From Candidatus Cloacimonetes bacterium HGW-Cloacimonetes-1 (GTDB lineage: Bacteria > Cloacimonadota > Cloacimonadia > Cloacimonadales > Cloacimonadaceae), in contig PHBQ01000003.1 of assembly GCA_002841975.1 (NCBI GenBank), positions 1 through 58,067 of the forward strand: a DNA stretch of 58,067 nt, written 5' to 3'. The notes beneath the pieces were generated by a model. That model did no database searches. It saw nothing but the letters and a program-made list of their open reading frames with translations, and had not been told where the DNA came from. Of this stretch, positions 8,655 to 16,664 are shown in pieces (the first letter of the stretch is position 1; every line of letters starts with the position of its first letter). Position numbers and translations under genes: made by a program.

Positions 8655-11108
8655 TTATTTACGTGCGGGATCCGTATAGGCTATCACCCGATAGAATCCC
8701 CTTCCTGCAGGAGCAATCACGAGATATTCGGTATTTGTGGTAGTGGTTATCTCATCATATTCTCCATCGGGGGATGTGGCACCAAGTACTCTGTAATAAC
8801 CTGCATTGGTAACTGCAGGCCATGCCAGGCGGACTTGTCCCTCTACTTTTTCGATACTCAAGACAGGAGCATCCAGGACGACTATATTCGGATCGGCCAT
8901 TGTTGTAAACTGCCATTTCATGAAGTTTGGGGATCCGATATTCGGAACAGTAAAGAACCCGCTGACCGGCAAAACTGCCCAATACCAACGAGTGCTATAG
9001 CCCAGATTGGCTACCGCAGAGAGATCGAAACTAGTTTGTGTTGTTTCGAAATACAATTCATCGAACAGAGCTTCAGGATTGGTGCTAACAAAGATTTGAT
9101 ACACTTGAGCCACAGCACCATCGGGAGAGGGAGTCCAGCTCAGTGTGACGTTTGCAGGATCGAGATCGGTGGTTAAATTTGCAGGTGCATTGAGGGTGAC
9201 ATGCTCCACAATCTCCGATTTTGCCACGATGAGGTTGTTTTTGCCATAGGCGACCATTGTGCCCTCTCCTACCGTGATTCCGGTAAAACGGGTCGCATTG
9301 TATGGCAATAAGGCGGGAAAGCTCTCCTGAGTCCAGGTGGCACCGTTATCGAGCGATTTGAGGATTGCCCAGGAATTGCCAATGTTACTGGAAGTATCAT
9401 CGGAACTGTATCCTGCCGCCCAATAGACACCATTGTAGTCGCAAGTTACTCCATAGACGTCATCTAGGGCTTGCTCGGATGCTGCGATCCAACTATCGAC
9501 CGTATTACCCCCGGTGGTGGTATAAAAGATCTGCCCCATAGAGTTTACTACGACGCCATTGTTGGCATCTTTGAACCAGATGTCGTTAATATATGCAGAA
9601 CTCCCAACCGTGATGGGATTCCATGTGACACCACCATCGATAGTGATGAATATCCTGCCGGTTGTGCTGCCTGCATAGCCATTGTTTTCATCTTTCCAAT
9701 AGGTACAGTAAAGGTTTGTGGTAGAGCCAATGTTGTCCCCTACCAAGTTCCAGGTATCACCACCATCGGTGGTTTTAACAATTTTACTGCCGACCCCTAC
9801 CAGATATCCCACCATATTGTTGAGAAAGAAAAACTCATAATAGGCACGAGCAGAAGAGAAGCCGGGGATTGTAATATTTGTCCACGAATCTCCACCATCG
9901 AGAGTGCGAAAGATCTTACCGCTGGTTTTTCCACTTACGAAACCCTCGTTGGCATTTTTAAAATGACTGGCGTAAAATGCGCTGACATCGCCAAAGACAT
10001 TCTTTTTGAGGAGGGTGGCACCGCCATCGGTGGTTTTCATGATGCTCCCCTTGTCACCGACCAGATACCAGGTGTTGGCATCTATGATATTGGCTTTCCA
10101 AATATCTACGGCAGTGGGAACTATCTCGTTCCAGTGCGTACCACTATCCTGTGACATTGCCAAAGCACCTTGCCAACCGCATGCCAGGAGACTGCCATCG
10201 TTGCGAAATTTAATCCCTTCAAAATAAACGCTGAAGTCGTTAGTTACGGTTTCATATGTTGCCCAGCCGTCAGTGGTCTTTAGTAAACGGGAATTTCTGC
10301 CGACGGCGTACCCGATATCTCCATTCATCACGACGTCACGCATGGCATCAGATGTGGTGGTTCCGGCAGCATTGGGGTAATGCGTCCAGGTCGTACCATT
10401 ATCGTTGCTGTAGCCAATGTATCCACTGTCTCCGCAGATCACAACCTTGGAACCAAACTGACGCACCTTGTAAAGCGTGGGATTGCCCGTAATCGTGAGG
10501 TTTACCAGAGCCCAGGTAGTGCCATAGTCGGATGTTTTGTAGATTTTAGATTGGTCCGGATTACCGTTATTGAGGGCCACAAATCCCAATCCGTCTTCAT
10601 TCATCGTCATACCATACCCGATTTCAACGGTCACTCCTACACCCTGACGCTGCCAAGTGACACCAAAATCCGGGGAGTAGATAATCATGCCACTATACCC
10701 GCAAGCCCAGACTTTGCCATCTTCGTGATATACCACTCCCAGCATGCGAGTAGTGCCAATGATAGCAGTCACCGTAGCCGGAATGTTCCAGGTGTTTCCA
10801 CCGTCTGTTGTTACGGCCACCATGCCGTCGTCACCGACCATGATACCCTGATTTTGATTGATAAAGTCTATATCCCACACATCTTTATAGGTAGGAGGTG
10901 TGTAGGCAGGAGTTTGAACAAATGTCCAAGTCAAACCATCATCTGTGGATTTGGCAACGCCACCCACATATCCACCTGCCCAGATAGTAGAACCGATCTT
11001 TTCCAAAGTATAGAAATTTGTAGGGAATGCGGCTTGACGGATCACATCCCAACCAAAAGCTGCAGAGCAGACTGCGATTAAAGCCAGCATTAATATAGCT
11101 TTTTTCAT
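8655..11108 (-). CDS. Secreted Ycf48/BNR-like beta-propeller protein
   Basis: This 817-residue protein has a signal peptide (about 1-19, cut near AAFG-WD). About a dozen repeats of the form KTTDGGxTW or STDDGLTW follow, each preceded by GYLVG, GYAVG or GFVSG-type strands. This is the Asp-box/Ycf48 propeller pattern, and there are enough repeats for two propellers. After about residue 640 come two fibronectin-III-like segments (for example LSWTPSPDGAVAQVYQIFVS). The protein ends FYRVIAYTDPARK and, unlike most large exported proteins here, lacks a PNPFNP sorting domain. An AGGAG site lies 7 bases before the ATG. Despite the Ycf48 resemblance, a role in photosystem assembly is not implied. Extracellular or periplasmic binding is more likely. 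Confidence 0.85.
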   Translation of the reverse strand: MKKAILMLALIAVCSAAFGWDVIRQAAFPTNFYTLEKIGSTIWAGGYVGGVAKSTDDGLTWTFVQTPAYTPPTYKDVWDIDFINQNQGIMVGDDGMVAVTTDGGNTWNIPATVTAIIGTTRMLGVVYHEDGKVWACGYSGMIIYSPDFGVTWQRQGVGVTVEIGYGMTMNEDGLGFVALNNGNPDQSKIYKTSDYGTTWALVNLTITGNPTLYKVRQFGSKVVICGDSGYIGYSNDNGTTWTHYPNAAGTTTSDAMRDVVMNGDIGYAVGRNSRLLKTTDGWATYETVTNDFSVYFEGIKFRNDGSLLACGWQGALAMSQDSGTHWNEIVPTAVDIWKANIIDANTWYLVGDKGSIMKTTDGGATLLKKNVFGDVSAFYASHFKNANEGFVSGKTSGKIFRTLDGGDSWTNITIPGFSSARAYYEFFFLNNMVGYLVGVGSKIVKTTDGGDTWNLVGDNIGSTTNLYCTYWKDENNGYAGSTTGRIFITIDGGVTWNPITVGSSAYINDIWFKDANNGVVVNSMGQIFYTTTGGNTVDSWIAASEQALDDVYGVTCDYNGVYWAAGYSSDDTSSNIGNSWAILKSLDNGATWTQESFPALLPYNATRFTGITVGEGTMVAYGKNNLIVAKSEIVEHVTLNAPANLTTDLDPANVTLSWTPSPDGAVAQVYQIFVSTNPEALFDELYFETTQTSFDLSAVANLGYSTRWYWAVLPVSGFFTVPNIGSPNFMKWQFTTMADPNIVVLDAPVLSIEKVEGQVRLAWPAVTNAGYYRVLGATSPDGEYDEITTTTNTEYLVIAPAGRGFYRVIAYTDPARK

Positions 11109-11197
11109 AAGTGACTCCTATTTGACCAATGTCGTTTAGTGTTGCTATCTCACAATTGATCCGGATTGCATGAGCTCCGGAAGCCATAACACGTGAA

Positions 11198-11215
11198 GTG
11201 TAATCGACGTTACAC
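11198..11215. promoter_or_regulatory. Inverted repeat upstream of propeller gene
   Basis: GTGTAA-TCGACG-TTACAC, with 6-base perfect arms, lies about 90-105 bases upstream of the ATG at 11108 in the 175-base gap. It could be an operator or a 5'-leader hairpin. No regulator is assignable. Confidence 0.25.
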
Positions 11216-11283
11216 CACCCATTATCTAGTCTCTATGTTCAACGTGGCATTTTATTTAAATAGATTTAAAGCGTTGCCGTTTG

Positions 11284-12366
11284 TCAGATTCTCCCAAATA
11301 GCATCTCTTTGGTAACATCCGGATTGTAGATACTGGCGGTGAAGTATTCCTGGTCACTACAAAAGATGCGGACGATATCATCATCAAATTGGATTCCGGA
11401 CATCTGTTCTATCTCTTCAAATGCTGTTTTGATATCCAGATCTGTGCGATATACCCTTTGGCTGGTCATTGCATCAAAGGAATCTGCCACCGATACAATC
11501 TTGGACAAAAGGCTGATGTCTTCTCCCTTTAAATTATGCGGATAGCCTTTGCCATTGACCCACTCATGATGCTGCAGAATTATTTGATGCACAGAGCGTG
11601 GTAATCCCACGGGAGCGATAATCTTGTCCCCAATTGTGGGATGCATTTTCACCAATTCGTATTCGGACTCTGTGAGAGTATCCGGCTTGCTCAAGATCTG
11701 AGTTAAAATCCCGATTTTGCCGATATCATGCAACAGCGAGCCAACTCGCAACTGCTTCAATTCTTCTGAACTCAATCGCATTTTCTTTCCCAGTAAGAGG
11801 CTCAGGATCGTGACTCGTTCCGAATGCCCTTTGGTATATATATCGTTCGCCTCTATAGCGTTTACCATAGCCCCGATAGTGTTCAGATAGCTTCGTTCGA
11901 GCTTACTTTTTGCATCAAAGAGTTCCAATGTCCGTTGCTGTACCAGTAGTTCCAAATTGTTTTGATAGTTTTCGTTCTCTATCAGGAGTGCATTCTTTTC
12001 GATTGCTTGCTTGACGCTGATCTCCAGCTCTGCCAGATCAAAGGGTTTCCGCAAAAAATCGAAGGCATTCAACTGGATTGCAGTACGCATTTTATAGCTG
12101 TCTTGGGTGCCTGTAATCAGGATTACGGAGATCTTGGAGTCAATATTAGCCACTTTCTTCAGCAATTCCAGCCCACTGAGTTTGGGCATTACGATATCGG
12201 AGATCATCACGTTGATGGGTTTTGTTTGCAGATGTGTCAAGGCTTCCAGAGAATCGGAACAACAATATACCCGATAATTGGGCACAGCAATCAGGATCCT
12301 GGATATTATCCTCAGGATTGCTTCATCGTCATCGACCACTAAAATGTTTATAATTTTGTCGCTCAT
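11284..12366 (-). CDS. Response regulator with HD-GYP phosphodiesterase domain
   Basis: The first 120 residues form a receiver domain with acidic pocket V11-DDD, phospho-acceptor D57 (VMISDIVMPKLSG) and K107 in FLRKPF. A coiled linker (about 120-160) leads to an HD-GYP domain with H180 in KGHSERV, LLHDIGKIG at 211-219 and HHEWVNGKGYP at 265-275. HD-GYP enzymes hydrolyse cyclic di-GMP, and the HD, HHE and GYP motifs are all present, so activity is expected. I start at ATG 12366 because the receiver begins there. The frame extends upstream to a TTG at 12414 (16 more codons). No cognate kinase is adjacent. The nearest histidine kinase is about 40 kb away. Confidence 0.88.
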   Translation of the reverse strand: MSDKIINILVVDDDEAILRIISRILIAVPNYRVYCCSDSLEALTHLQTKPINVMISDIVMPKLSGLELLKKVANIDSKISVILITGTQDSYKMRTAIQLNAFDFLRKPFDLAELEISVKQAIEKNALLIENENYQNNLELLVQQRTLELFDAKSKLERSYLNTIGAMVNAIEANDIYTKGHSERVTILSLLLGKKMRLSSEELKQLRVGSLLHDIGKIGILTQILSKPDTLTESEYELVKMHPTIGDKIIAPVGLPRSVHQIILQHHEWVNGKGYPHNLKGEDISLLSKIVSVADSFDAMTSQRVYRTDLDIKTAFEEIEQMSGIQFDDDIVRIFCSDQEYFTASIYNPDVTKEMLFGRI

Positions 12367-12423
12367 AATCAACTTTCTTTTAGTGCATTCCCTGCCATTC
12401 TGGACATTTGTCAATATATATTA

Positions 12424-13092
12424 TCAAAGCACGATTTGTTCCATGCACTCAGGCAGATTCACTCCGACTCGGTTGACTGTTTTACTCACCGGATAATACG
12501 CAATTTCGGAGTCATTTGCAGGGACCAGCAACGCTCGTAAAGACGCTGTATCGGTAAAGTTGGGATCTAGCCAGGTGGCCATCTCTGTGTTGATTAGGAC
12601 CGGCATTCTATCGTGCAATGGAGCTATGGTAGAGTTTGATTGAGTAGTGATTATTCCACAACTGGGAACAAAGCTCCCATCCGACCCCGTCCAGGTATCA
12701 TAAATCCCTGCCATCCATAGTATATCACTTCCAGCTGAATGAATGAAAAATGGCTGTTTATCCTTCTTTCGCCATTCATAAAATCCGTTTGCGGGGATCA
12801 AACATCTGCGGTAGCGCAATCCGTTACGAAAAGTTGGCTTTTCTGCAATGGTCTCGGCACGGATATTGATCATCTGAAACTTGGGGAGTTCAGGAGACCA
12901 CGAAGGAATAAGACCCCAGCGGAAAAAAGTCAGTAGCTTGTGATTCTGCTTCACGATTACTGCCGCCACCGCGTTTGTGGGTGCCACATTGTAATTGATT
13001 TCCAGCTGTTCGTTCCTATCCGCGATCACCAATTCGTCTATGTACTTCTTCAATTGATCGTATTTCACTACTTGAGCAAATCTTCCACACAT
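12424..13092 (-). CDS. yedK: SRAP/HMCES-family abasic-site processing protein (YedK)
   Basis: At 222 residues this is a typical length for the SOS-response-associated peptidase family. The N-terminus MCGRFAQ gives the invariant Cys2, which forms a thiazolidine crosslink with abasic sites in single-stranded DNA after Met1 removal. Other hallmarks are NIRAETI, the RRCLIPANGFYEWRK segment with the active-site Glu, and the HDRMPV motif with the catalytic His. An AAGGAG site precedes the ATG. It lies 57 bases upstream of the HD-GYP gene on the same strand, so the two may be co-transcribed, though no functional link is evident. I saw no LexA-like box upstream. Confidence 0.93.
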   Translation of the reverse strand: MCGRFAQVVKYDQLKKYIDELVIADRNEQLEINYNVAPTNAVAAVIVKQNHKLLTFFRWGLIPSWSPELPKFQMINIRAETIAEKPTFRNGLRYRRCLIPANGFYEWRKKDKQPFFIHSAGSDILWMAGIYDTWTGSDGSFVPSCGIITTQSNSTIAPLHDRMPVLINTEMATWLDPNFTDTASLRALLVPANDSEIAYYPVSKTVNRVGVNLPECMEQIVL

Positions 13093-13433
13093 CGGTAACT
13101 CCTTTTGATTGACAAGATCTCATATCCCCGTATTTTATGCAATAGATTTGTTTGGGACCAGCTGGGTCTAGGATCAACTCGACAGTTCTCAGCTTTGGCT
13201 CCATAGTACTTCCTGATAGTGATTTTACGAATCTATCCTGGCTTCCTACACCTAGTTTCCAGGTGCTATACAAAGGATAGCTCTAGACATCTTACAAGAT
13301 GTCATGTTGCTGCCTGATAGTTCTTTATGGTTTCTATTTGGGTGTTTTAAGAGACATTTATCATTATTTTATCAAAGCGAAGGACTGATGAAGAGCAAGA
13401 GCTGCAGCGCGCAACATTCATGAGTGAGGAACA
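13093..13433. other. Divergent intergenic region yedK / nth
   Basis: These 341 bases lie between two divergent genes. They contain a perfect short hairpin at 13286-13303 (GACATCTT-AC-AAGATGTC) and another at 13249-13265 (CACCT-AGTTTCC-AGGTG). Both promoters must lie here, but I cannot place them confidently. No gene is seen. Confidence 0.5.
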
Positions 13434-14078
13434 ATGAAAGCTTTTAATATCGATATCGTTATGAGTAGATTGAAGACTCATTTCTACACTGTAAAAACTC
13501 CGATCGTAGATTTGATCAATGCCCAGACCCGGGATCCGTTCAAGGTCCTGGTTGCAACTATTTTAAGTGCCAGAACCAAGGATGAAACTACATCCAGAGC
13601 TGTGACCGAGCTCTTTAGGGTCGTACACCGGGCGCATGATTTCGACCTGCTGAGTGACGAGGAATTGGATCGCATTATCTATCAGGTCGGCTTCCATAAA
13701 ACCAAGACCAAGCATTTGAAGCAATTGCCTGAGGTTTTGGACACCTTGTTTAGCGGTAAAATCCCCAGTGCTATTGAGGACCTGGTTCAATTGCCGGGTG
13801 TTGGACGCAAAACCGCGAATTTAGTACGTGCTGTTGCCTTTTCCTTGCCCGCAATCTGCGTCGATATCCACGTCCATCGGATCAGCAATCGCTGGGGCTA
13901 TGTTCAAACCTCTACACCCTTTGAGACAGAGATGGCGTTGCGGGAGATTTTACCGGAACAATACTGGTTAATGGTCAATTCCTACATCGTCGCCTTTGGT
14001 CAAAACCTCTGCCTGCCACGCAATCCCAAGTGCCAGATCTGCCCCATTGCGGACTATTGCCCCCAGCTGGGAGTTTGA
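13434..14078 (+). CDS. nth: Endonuclease III (DNA glycosylase/AP lyase)
   Basis: The protein has 214 residues, full length for the family. The helix-hairpin-helix at 120-130 (LPGVGRKTANL) supplies the catalytic Lys126, and the catalytic Asp is D144 in VDIHVHR. The C-terminal iron-sulfur cluster loop has C193, C200, C203 and C209 in the standard C-x6-C-x2-C-x5-C spacing. The enzyme removes oxidised pyrimidines and cleaves at the abasic site. GAGGAA before ATG supports the start. It is transcribed alone, and no terminator hairpin is obvious after the stop. Confidence 0.95.
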   Translation: MKAFNIDIVMSRLKTHFYTVKTPIVDLINAQTRDPFKVLVATILSARTKDETTSRAVTELFRVVHRAHDFDLLSDEELDRIIYQVGFHKTKTKHLKQLPEVLDTLFSGKIPSAIEDLVQLPGVGRKTANLVRAVAFSLPAICVDIHVHRISNRWGYVQTSTPFETEMALREILPEQYWLMVNSYIVAFGQNLCLPRNPKCQICPIADYCPQLGV

Positions 14079-14144
14079 CGCACTTGATCTTGCACTATTA
14101 GCAAGGGATCGCCACCATTAATACACATAGTGCGCCAACAAGCG

Positions 14145-14265
14145 GTGTCGCCCGCAAGGGGCTCTATCGCGAAGTGGAACCATAACGAGGGTCTACGCAT
14201 CGCTGGCGCAATACTCCGAACCCGTCGCTATCGGATGTCGCCCTGCCGGGCTGACACTTTGTCAA
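14145..14265 (+). repeat. Dispersed repeat family B, copy 1
   Basis: About 120 bases shared with 28405-28527 and 45311-45420. The best-kept core contains ACGAGGGTCTACGCA, a short GCxxxGCTGGCGCAATxC palindrome, and CCGTCGCTATCGGATGTCG. Each copy starts and ends with small GCCC...GGGC hairpin units. Non-coding. Function unknown. Confidence 0.8.
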
Positions 14266-14505
14266 CCCTCTGCGCCCGTAAAGGGCTTCTCCATCTGACT
14301 ACGATTTGAGAGCATAAATATTCCGAATCTGGTTTGTAATGTAACCATATAGTCCGGTTCTTTTAAAATGGAGGTTAGGGGTTTATTAACACCCTGCGTT
14401 CCGATGAAACTCATATCTGCCTTCAATTTTTCTTATCTACCTGAAATTCCGTCCCGCAGGGACTCTGGCAGCTTGTTCCGATATCTGATTCCGTAATACA
14501 ACGAG

Positions 14506-14630
14506 CGAACCACCATTCGCCCCTACTCCACCACTGATGTTTCCGTGGCAAATCCCAGGTCCGACCCGGGCTTCACGAGGGAATCACGAGGGGAGCACCT
14601 CGGATTGTAGTAGGGGCGAATGTTGGTTCG
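14506..14630. repeat. Inverted repeat with 22-base arms
   Basis: Arms at 14506-14527 (cgaaccaccattcgcccc...) and 14609-14630 match in 21 of 22 positions as reverse complements. They enclose about 80 bases that hold GTCCGACCCGGGC and a tandem cacgaggg. It resembles short mobile or structured repeats with GTAGGGGCGAAT ends that occur in many environmental bacteria. The family assignment is from memory only. Confidence 0.6.
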
Positions 14631-14908
14631 ACCGAATTACTATCGACAGCAGATAAAACACTATTCCGGATTTATTAAGTATACGGATTCCCAATATTGT
14701 GTGTAGCGAAATACAATATCGAAGCGGTTCAGAGAACAGTGGTTGATTCTTCAATTGCCAAGCAAGCAGAGCCTTAAAACTTATAGGACTCAATACAGAA
14801 ACCATGAGGAGGATAAGGTATCGTCCGAGATTCAGATGATATGTGTAACACTACAAAGGCTCAGGATGTTCTCCTGTATTCAAGCCGAAAAGATGGTTTT
14901 GGGGTCAG

Positions 14909-14924
14909 TGTTTCACGTGAAACA
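14909..14924. promoter_or_regulatory. parS: parS centromere site (ParB target)
   Basis: TGTTTCACGTGAAACA is a perfect 16-base palindrome identical to the canonical bacterial parS sequence. A ParB dimer loads CTP-dependently here and spreads, organising origin segregation with ParA and recruiting SMC. It lies 3 bases beyond the purE stop codon, in a non-coding stretch. parB and parA are not in the window. parS sites usually cluster within several hundred kb of the replication origin, so this dates the window to the origin domain by inference. Confidence 0.92.
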
Positions 14925-14927
14925 TGT

Positions 14928-15380
14928 CTAGGAAGACGCTAACAATTCCTTGTATTCGTGTAGCTTTTTTCTGAGTTCTGGATTAGCTATAGCCAGGATT
15001 TGGATCGCTAATAAGGCAGCGTTTTTAACGCCGTTGATGGCCACACATGCGACGGGAACTCCAGGGGGCATTTGTGCTATGGAATAAAGAGCATCCGTTC
15101 CCCCTAACTCCCCGGAGACCAGGGGTACACCGATTACGGGTAGAACGGTATGGGATGCTATAACACCCGGTAAATGAGCTGCCATTCCGGCGCAAGCAAT
15201 AATGACCTTGACACCGGCTTTCTCGGCATCTTGTGCCAACTTTGCGGTTTGCTCCGGCTTCCGATGTGCCGAAGAAACGTGAAAATCGTAGCTAACCGCA
15301 AACTCATCCAAGGTGCGGTTGATAGCCGTACAAAGATCGTAATCAGACTTACTGCCGATTATGATGCGAACATCTGTCAT
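14928..15380 (-). CDS. purE: N5-carboxyaminoimidazole ribonucleotide mutase PurE
   Basis: The protein has 150 residues, typical of class I PurE. It shows the phosphate-binding GSKSD (9-13), SAHR (37-40), the ACAGMAAHLPG loop with the active-site His, and GVPLVSGELGGTDALYSI...MPPGVPVA. It converts N5-CAIR to CAIR in purine synthesis, and class I enzymes depend on PurK, which is not in the window. It lies 14 bases downstream of the HTH-EIIA gene on the same strand, so the two are probably co-transcribed. No good ribosome site is obvious before the ATG, which suggests translational coupling. parS abuts its 3' end. Confidence 0.95.
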   Translation of the reverse strand: MTDVRIIIGSKSDYDLCTAINRTLDEFAVSYDFHVSSAHRKPEQTAKLAQDAEKAGVKVIIACAGMAAHLPGVIASHTVLPVIGVPLVSGELGGTDALYSIAQMPPGVPVACVAINGVKNAALLAIQILAIANPELRKKLHEYKELLASS

Positions 15381-15394
15381 ATTGGTACCTATTA

Positions 15395-16069
15395 TTATGC
15401 GTTATTGGTTTCTGGTAATACGGTCAAACATTTGTGGATTTCATCAGTGGTTGTGGCAGAGCTAAACTTACTCAACACATCGCTGTTCATAATAAGTTTG
15501 GATATGTATGATAGTGAAAACAAATGTTGTTTGTCGTTGTGTAACAACAACATAAAGAATATGTTCACGGGTTTATTGTCCGGTGCATCAAAGTCCACAC
15601 CTTCGTCGGATCTGCCAAAGAGGATACTGGGTGTTTTGATCTTGGAAGGATGTAAATGCCTGGGATGCAGAAGAGCCACTCCATTGCCTATGGCTGTAGA
15701 GATAAGCTCTTCACGCGCTACCACCACTTCATAAAGCCAGCGGGCATCGCGGACTAACTTTTGGTCTTTTGCCTTTTCACTCAAGACGCGGATCGCATCA
15801 TATTTGTTTTCGGCATGAAAATCCAAGACGATGTTTTCGGGACGCATATATTCTTCAAAGTGACAGATAACTCGCTTTAAAGCCAGCATTTTCTCTTCAT
15901 CTTCTGACAGGTTTTCCAGCCACTCGTTCAAAGAATCTTCATCAACTTTGATGATTTTACCCACGAGCTTGCTCTCAAATACATTCCCATTGATCATCTC
16001 TTGGATGATCGCTTCCGATACTTTTAACTTCTTTGCTACGTCGGCTTTAGATATAAATTTCTTTGCCAC
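15395..16069 (-). CDS. Helix-turn-helix / PTS EIIA (PtsN-like) fusion protein
   Basis: The 224-residue protein starts at GTG with GGAGG 6 bases upstream. Residues 4-52 (FISKADVAKKLKVSEAIIQ...) form an excisionase/MerR-like winged helix. Residues about 75-215 form a fructose/nitrogen-type EIIA domain. VVAREELISTAIGNGVALLH matches the PtsN active-site segment and puts the phosphorylatable His at 135. DAPDNKPVNIFFMLLLH follows as in PtsN. No EIIB or EIIC is nearby, so it is more likely a regulatory phospho-acceptor with DNA- or protein-binding ability than a sugar transporter part. It is divergent from the lptE operon and precedes purE. Confidence 0.85.
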   Translation of the reverse strand: MAKKFISKADVAKKLKVSEAIIQEMINGNVFESKLVGKIIKVDEDSLNEWLENLSEDEEKMLALKRVICHFEEYMRPENIVLDFHAENKYDAIRVLSEKAKDQKLVRDARWLYEVVVAREELISTAIGNGVALLHPRHLHPSKIKTPSILFGRSDEGVDFDAPDNKPVNIFFMLLLHNDKQHLFSLSYISKLIMNSDVLSKFSSATTTDEIHKCLTVLPETNNA

Positions 16070-16128
16070 TTGTGGCCTCCAGCAGAGTTCTTAATTTTGT
16101 TACATTACACATAATATAAAGGTTTATC

Positions 16129-16158
16129 TTGACAAGGTACAAGAATTTTGGGGATATA
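16129..16158 (+). promoter_or_regulatory. Candidate sigma-70 promoter for the lptE operon
   Basis: TTGACA at 16129-16134, an 18-base spacer, then GATATA at 16153-16158. The expected start of transcription would fall almost at the lptE ATG (16164), implying a very short or absent leader. The -10 match is moderate, so this is tentative. Confidence 0.35.
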
Positions 16159-16163
16159 GCTTT

Positions 16164-16664
16164 ATGGTCAAGAGAATTATTCATGTATGTTGCGCATTGT
16201 TGGTACTCGCAGGTTGCTCATATTCCGTATATTCAAATGCTTACCCCCATCTAAAAAAAATTCGGGTCATGGCATTTGAGAACAAAACAGCGGAATTTGC
16301 CTTAGCAGATAAAACCCTCGAGATCCTCTCCGCGCAGTTTAATAGTGACGGTCGCTTAAAACTGGTCACTCAGCAAGCAGATTGCCAATTGGATGGCACC
16401 ATAACGGATTACAATGAAAGCATTTATAGCTATGATTCAGCAAATAACGTGCAAGACTATCAGATCCGGGTGAGCTTTCAGGTGGCATTGATCGACTTGG
16501 TGAAAAACCAGACTATTTACGAAAACAAAACTTTGTTAATTACGGAACAGTATGCAGTTTCCGCTCTTAGCTCCAGCAAATTTAAATCCAAAGAGGAAGC
16601 ACAAAATGAAATCATCCGAAACCTCTTCAAAGCCATTGTCCAAAACAGCCTTGAAGCCTGGTAA
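16164..16664 (+). CDS. lptE: LptE-like LPS-assembly lipoprotein
   Basis: This 166-residue protein has a lipoprotein signal with lipobox LAGC (acylated Cys18). The mature part contains IRVMAFENKTAEFALADKTLEILSAQFNSDGRLKLV and DCQLDGTITDYNES, the pattern of the LptE / LPS-assembly lipoprotein family in non-proteobacterial diderms. LptE plugs the LptD barrel that inserts LPS into the outer membrane. lptD is not in the window. It heads the tightly packed run through rluB, ychF, ftsK, lolA and manC. The 3' end overlaps rluB by 59 bases in another frame. Confidence 0.8.
   Translation: MVKRIIHVCCALLVLAGCSYSVYSNAYPHLKKIRVMAFENKTAEFALADKTLEILSAQFNSDGRLKLVTQQADCQLDGTITDYNESIYSYDSANNVQDYQIRVSFQVALIDLVKNQTIYENKTLLITEQYAVSALSSSKFKSKEEAQNEIIRNLFKAIVQNSLEAW

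Larger units (their letters stand above)
14079..14927. other. 849-base intergenic gap with repeats and parS
   Basis: Left to right it holds a copy of repeat family B (14145-14265), a short related unit at about 14270-14286 (gcgcccgtaaagggctt), a 125-base inverted repeat (14506-14630) and a perfect parS site (14909-14924). Short open frames on both strands lack ribosome sites and are not called genes. No tRNA fold was found. Confidence 0.75.

Noticed and set aside
8655-11108. Photosystem II assembly role for the Ycf48-like propeller
   Set aside because: The match is to the generic Asp-box propeller repeat; no photosynthesis context exists and the protein is fused to FnIII-like segments.
11187-11202. 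CACGTGAA phrase resembling parS
   Set aside because: Matches only about 9 of 16 positions and lacks symmetry.
14506-14630. Possible tRNA because of GGTTCGA and paired arms
   Set aside because: The arms are 22 bases around an 80-base interior; no acceptor stem, anticodon arm or CCA context could be laid out.
14743-14931. 62-codon frame covering parS
   Set aside because: No ribosome site and no protein-like composition; a coding frame through a perfect parS would be coincidence.
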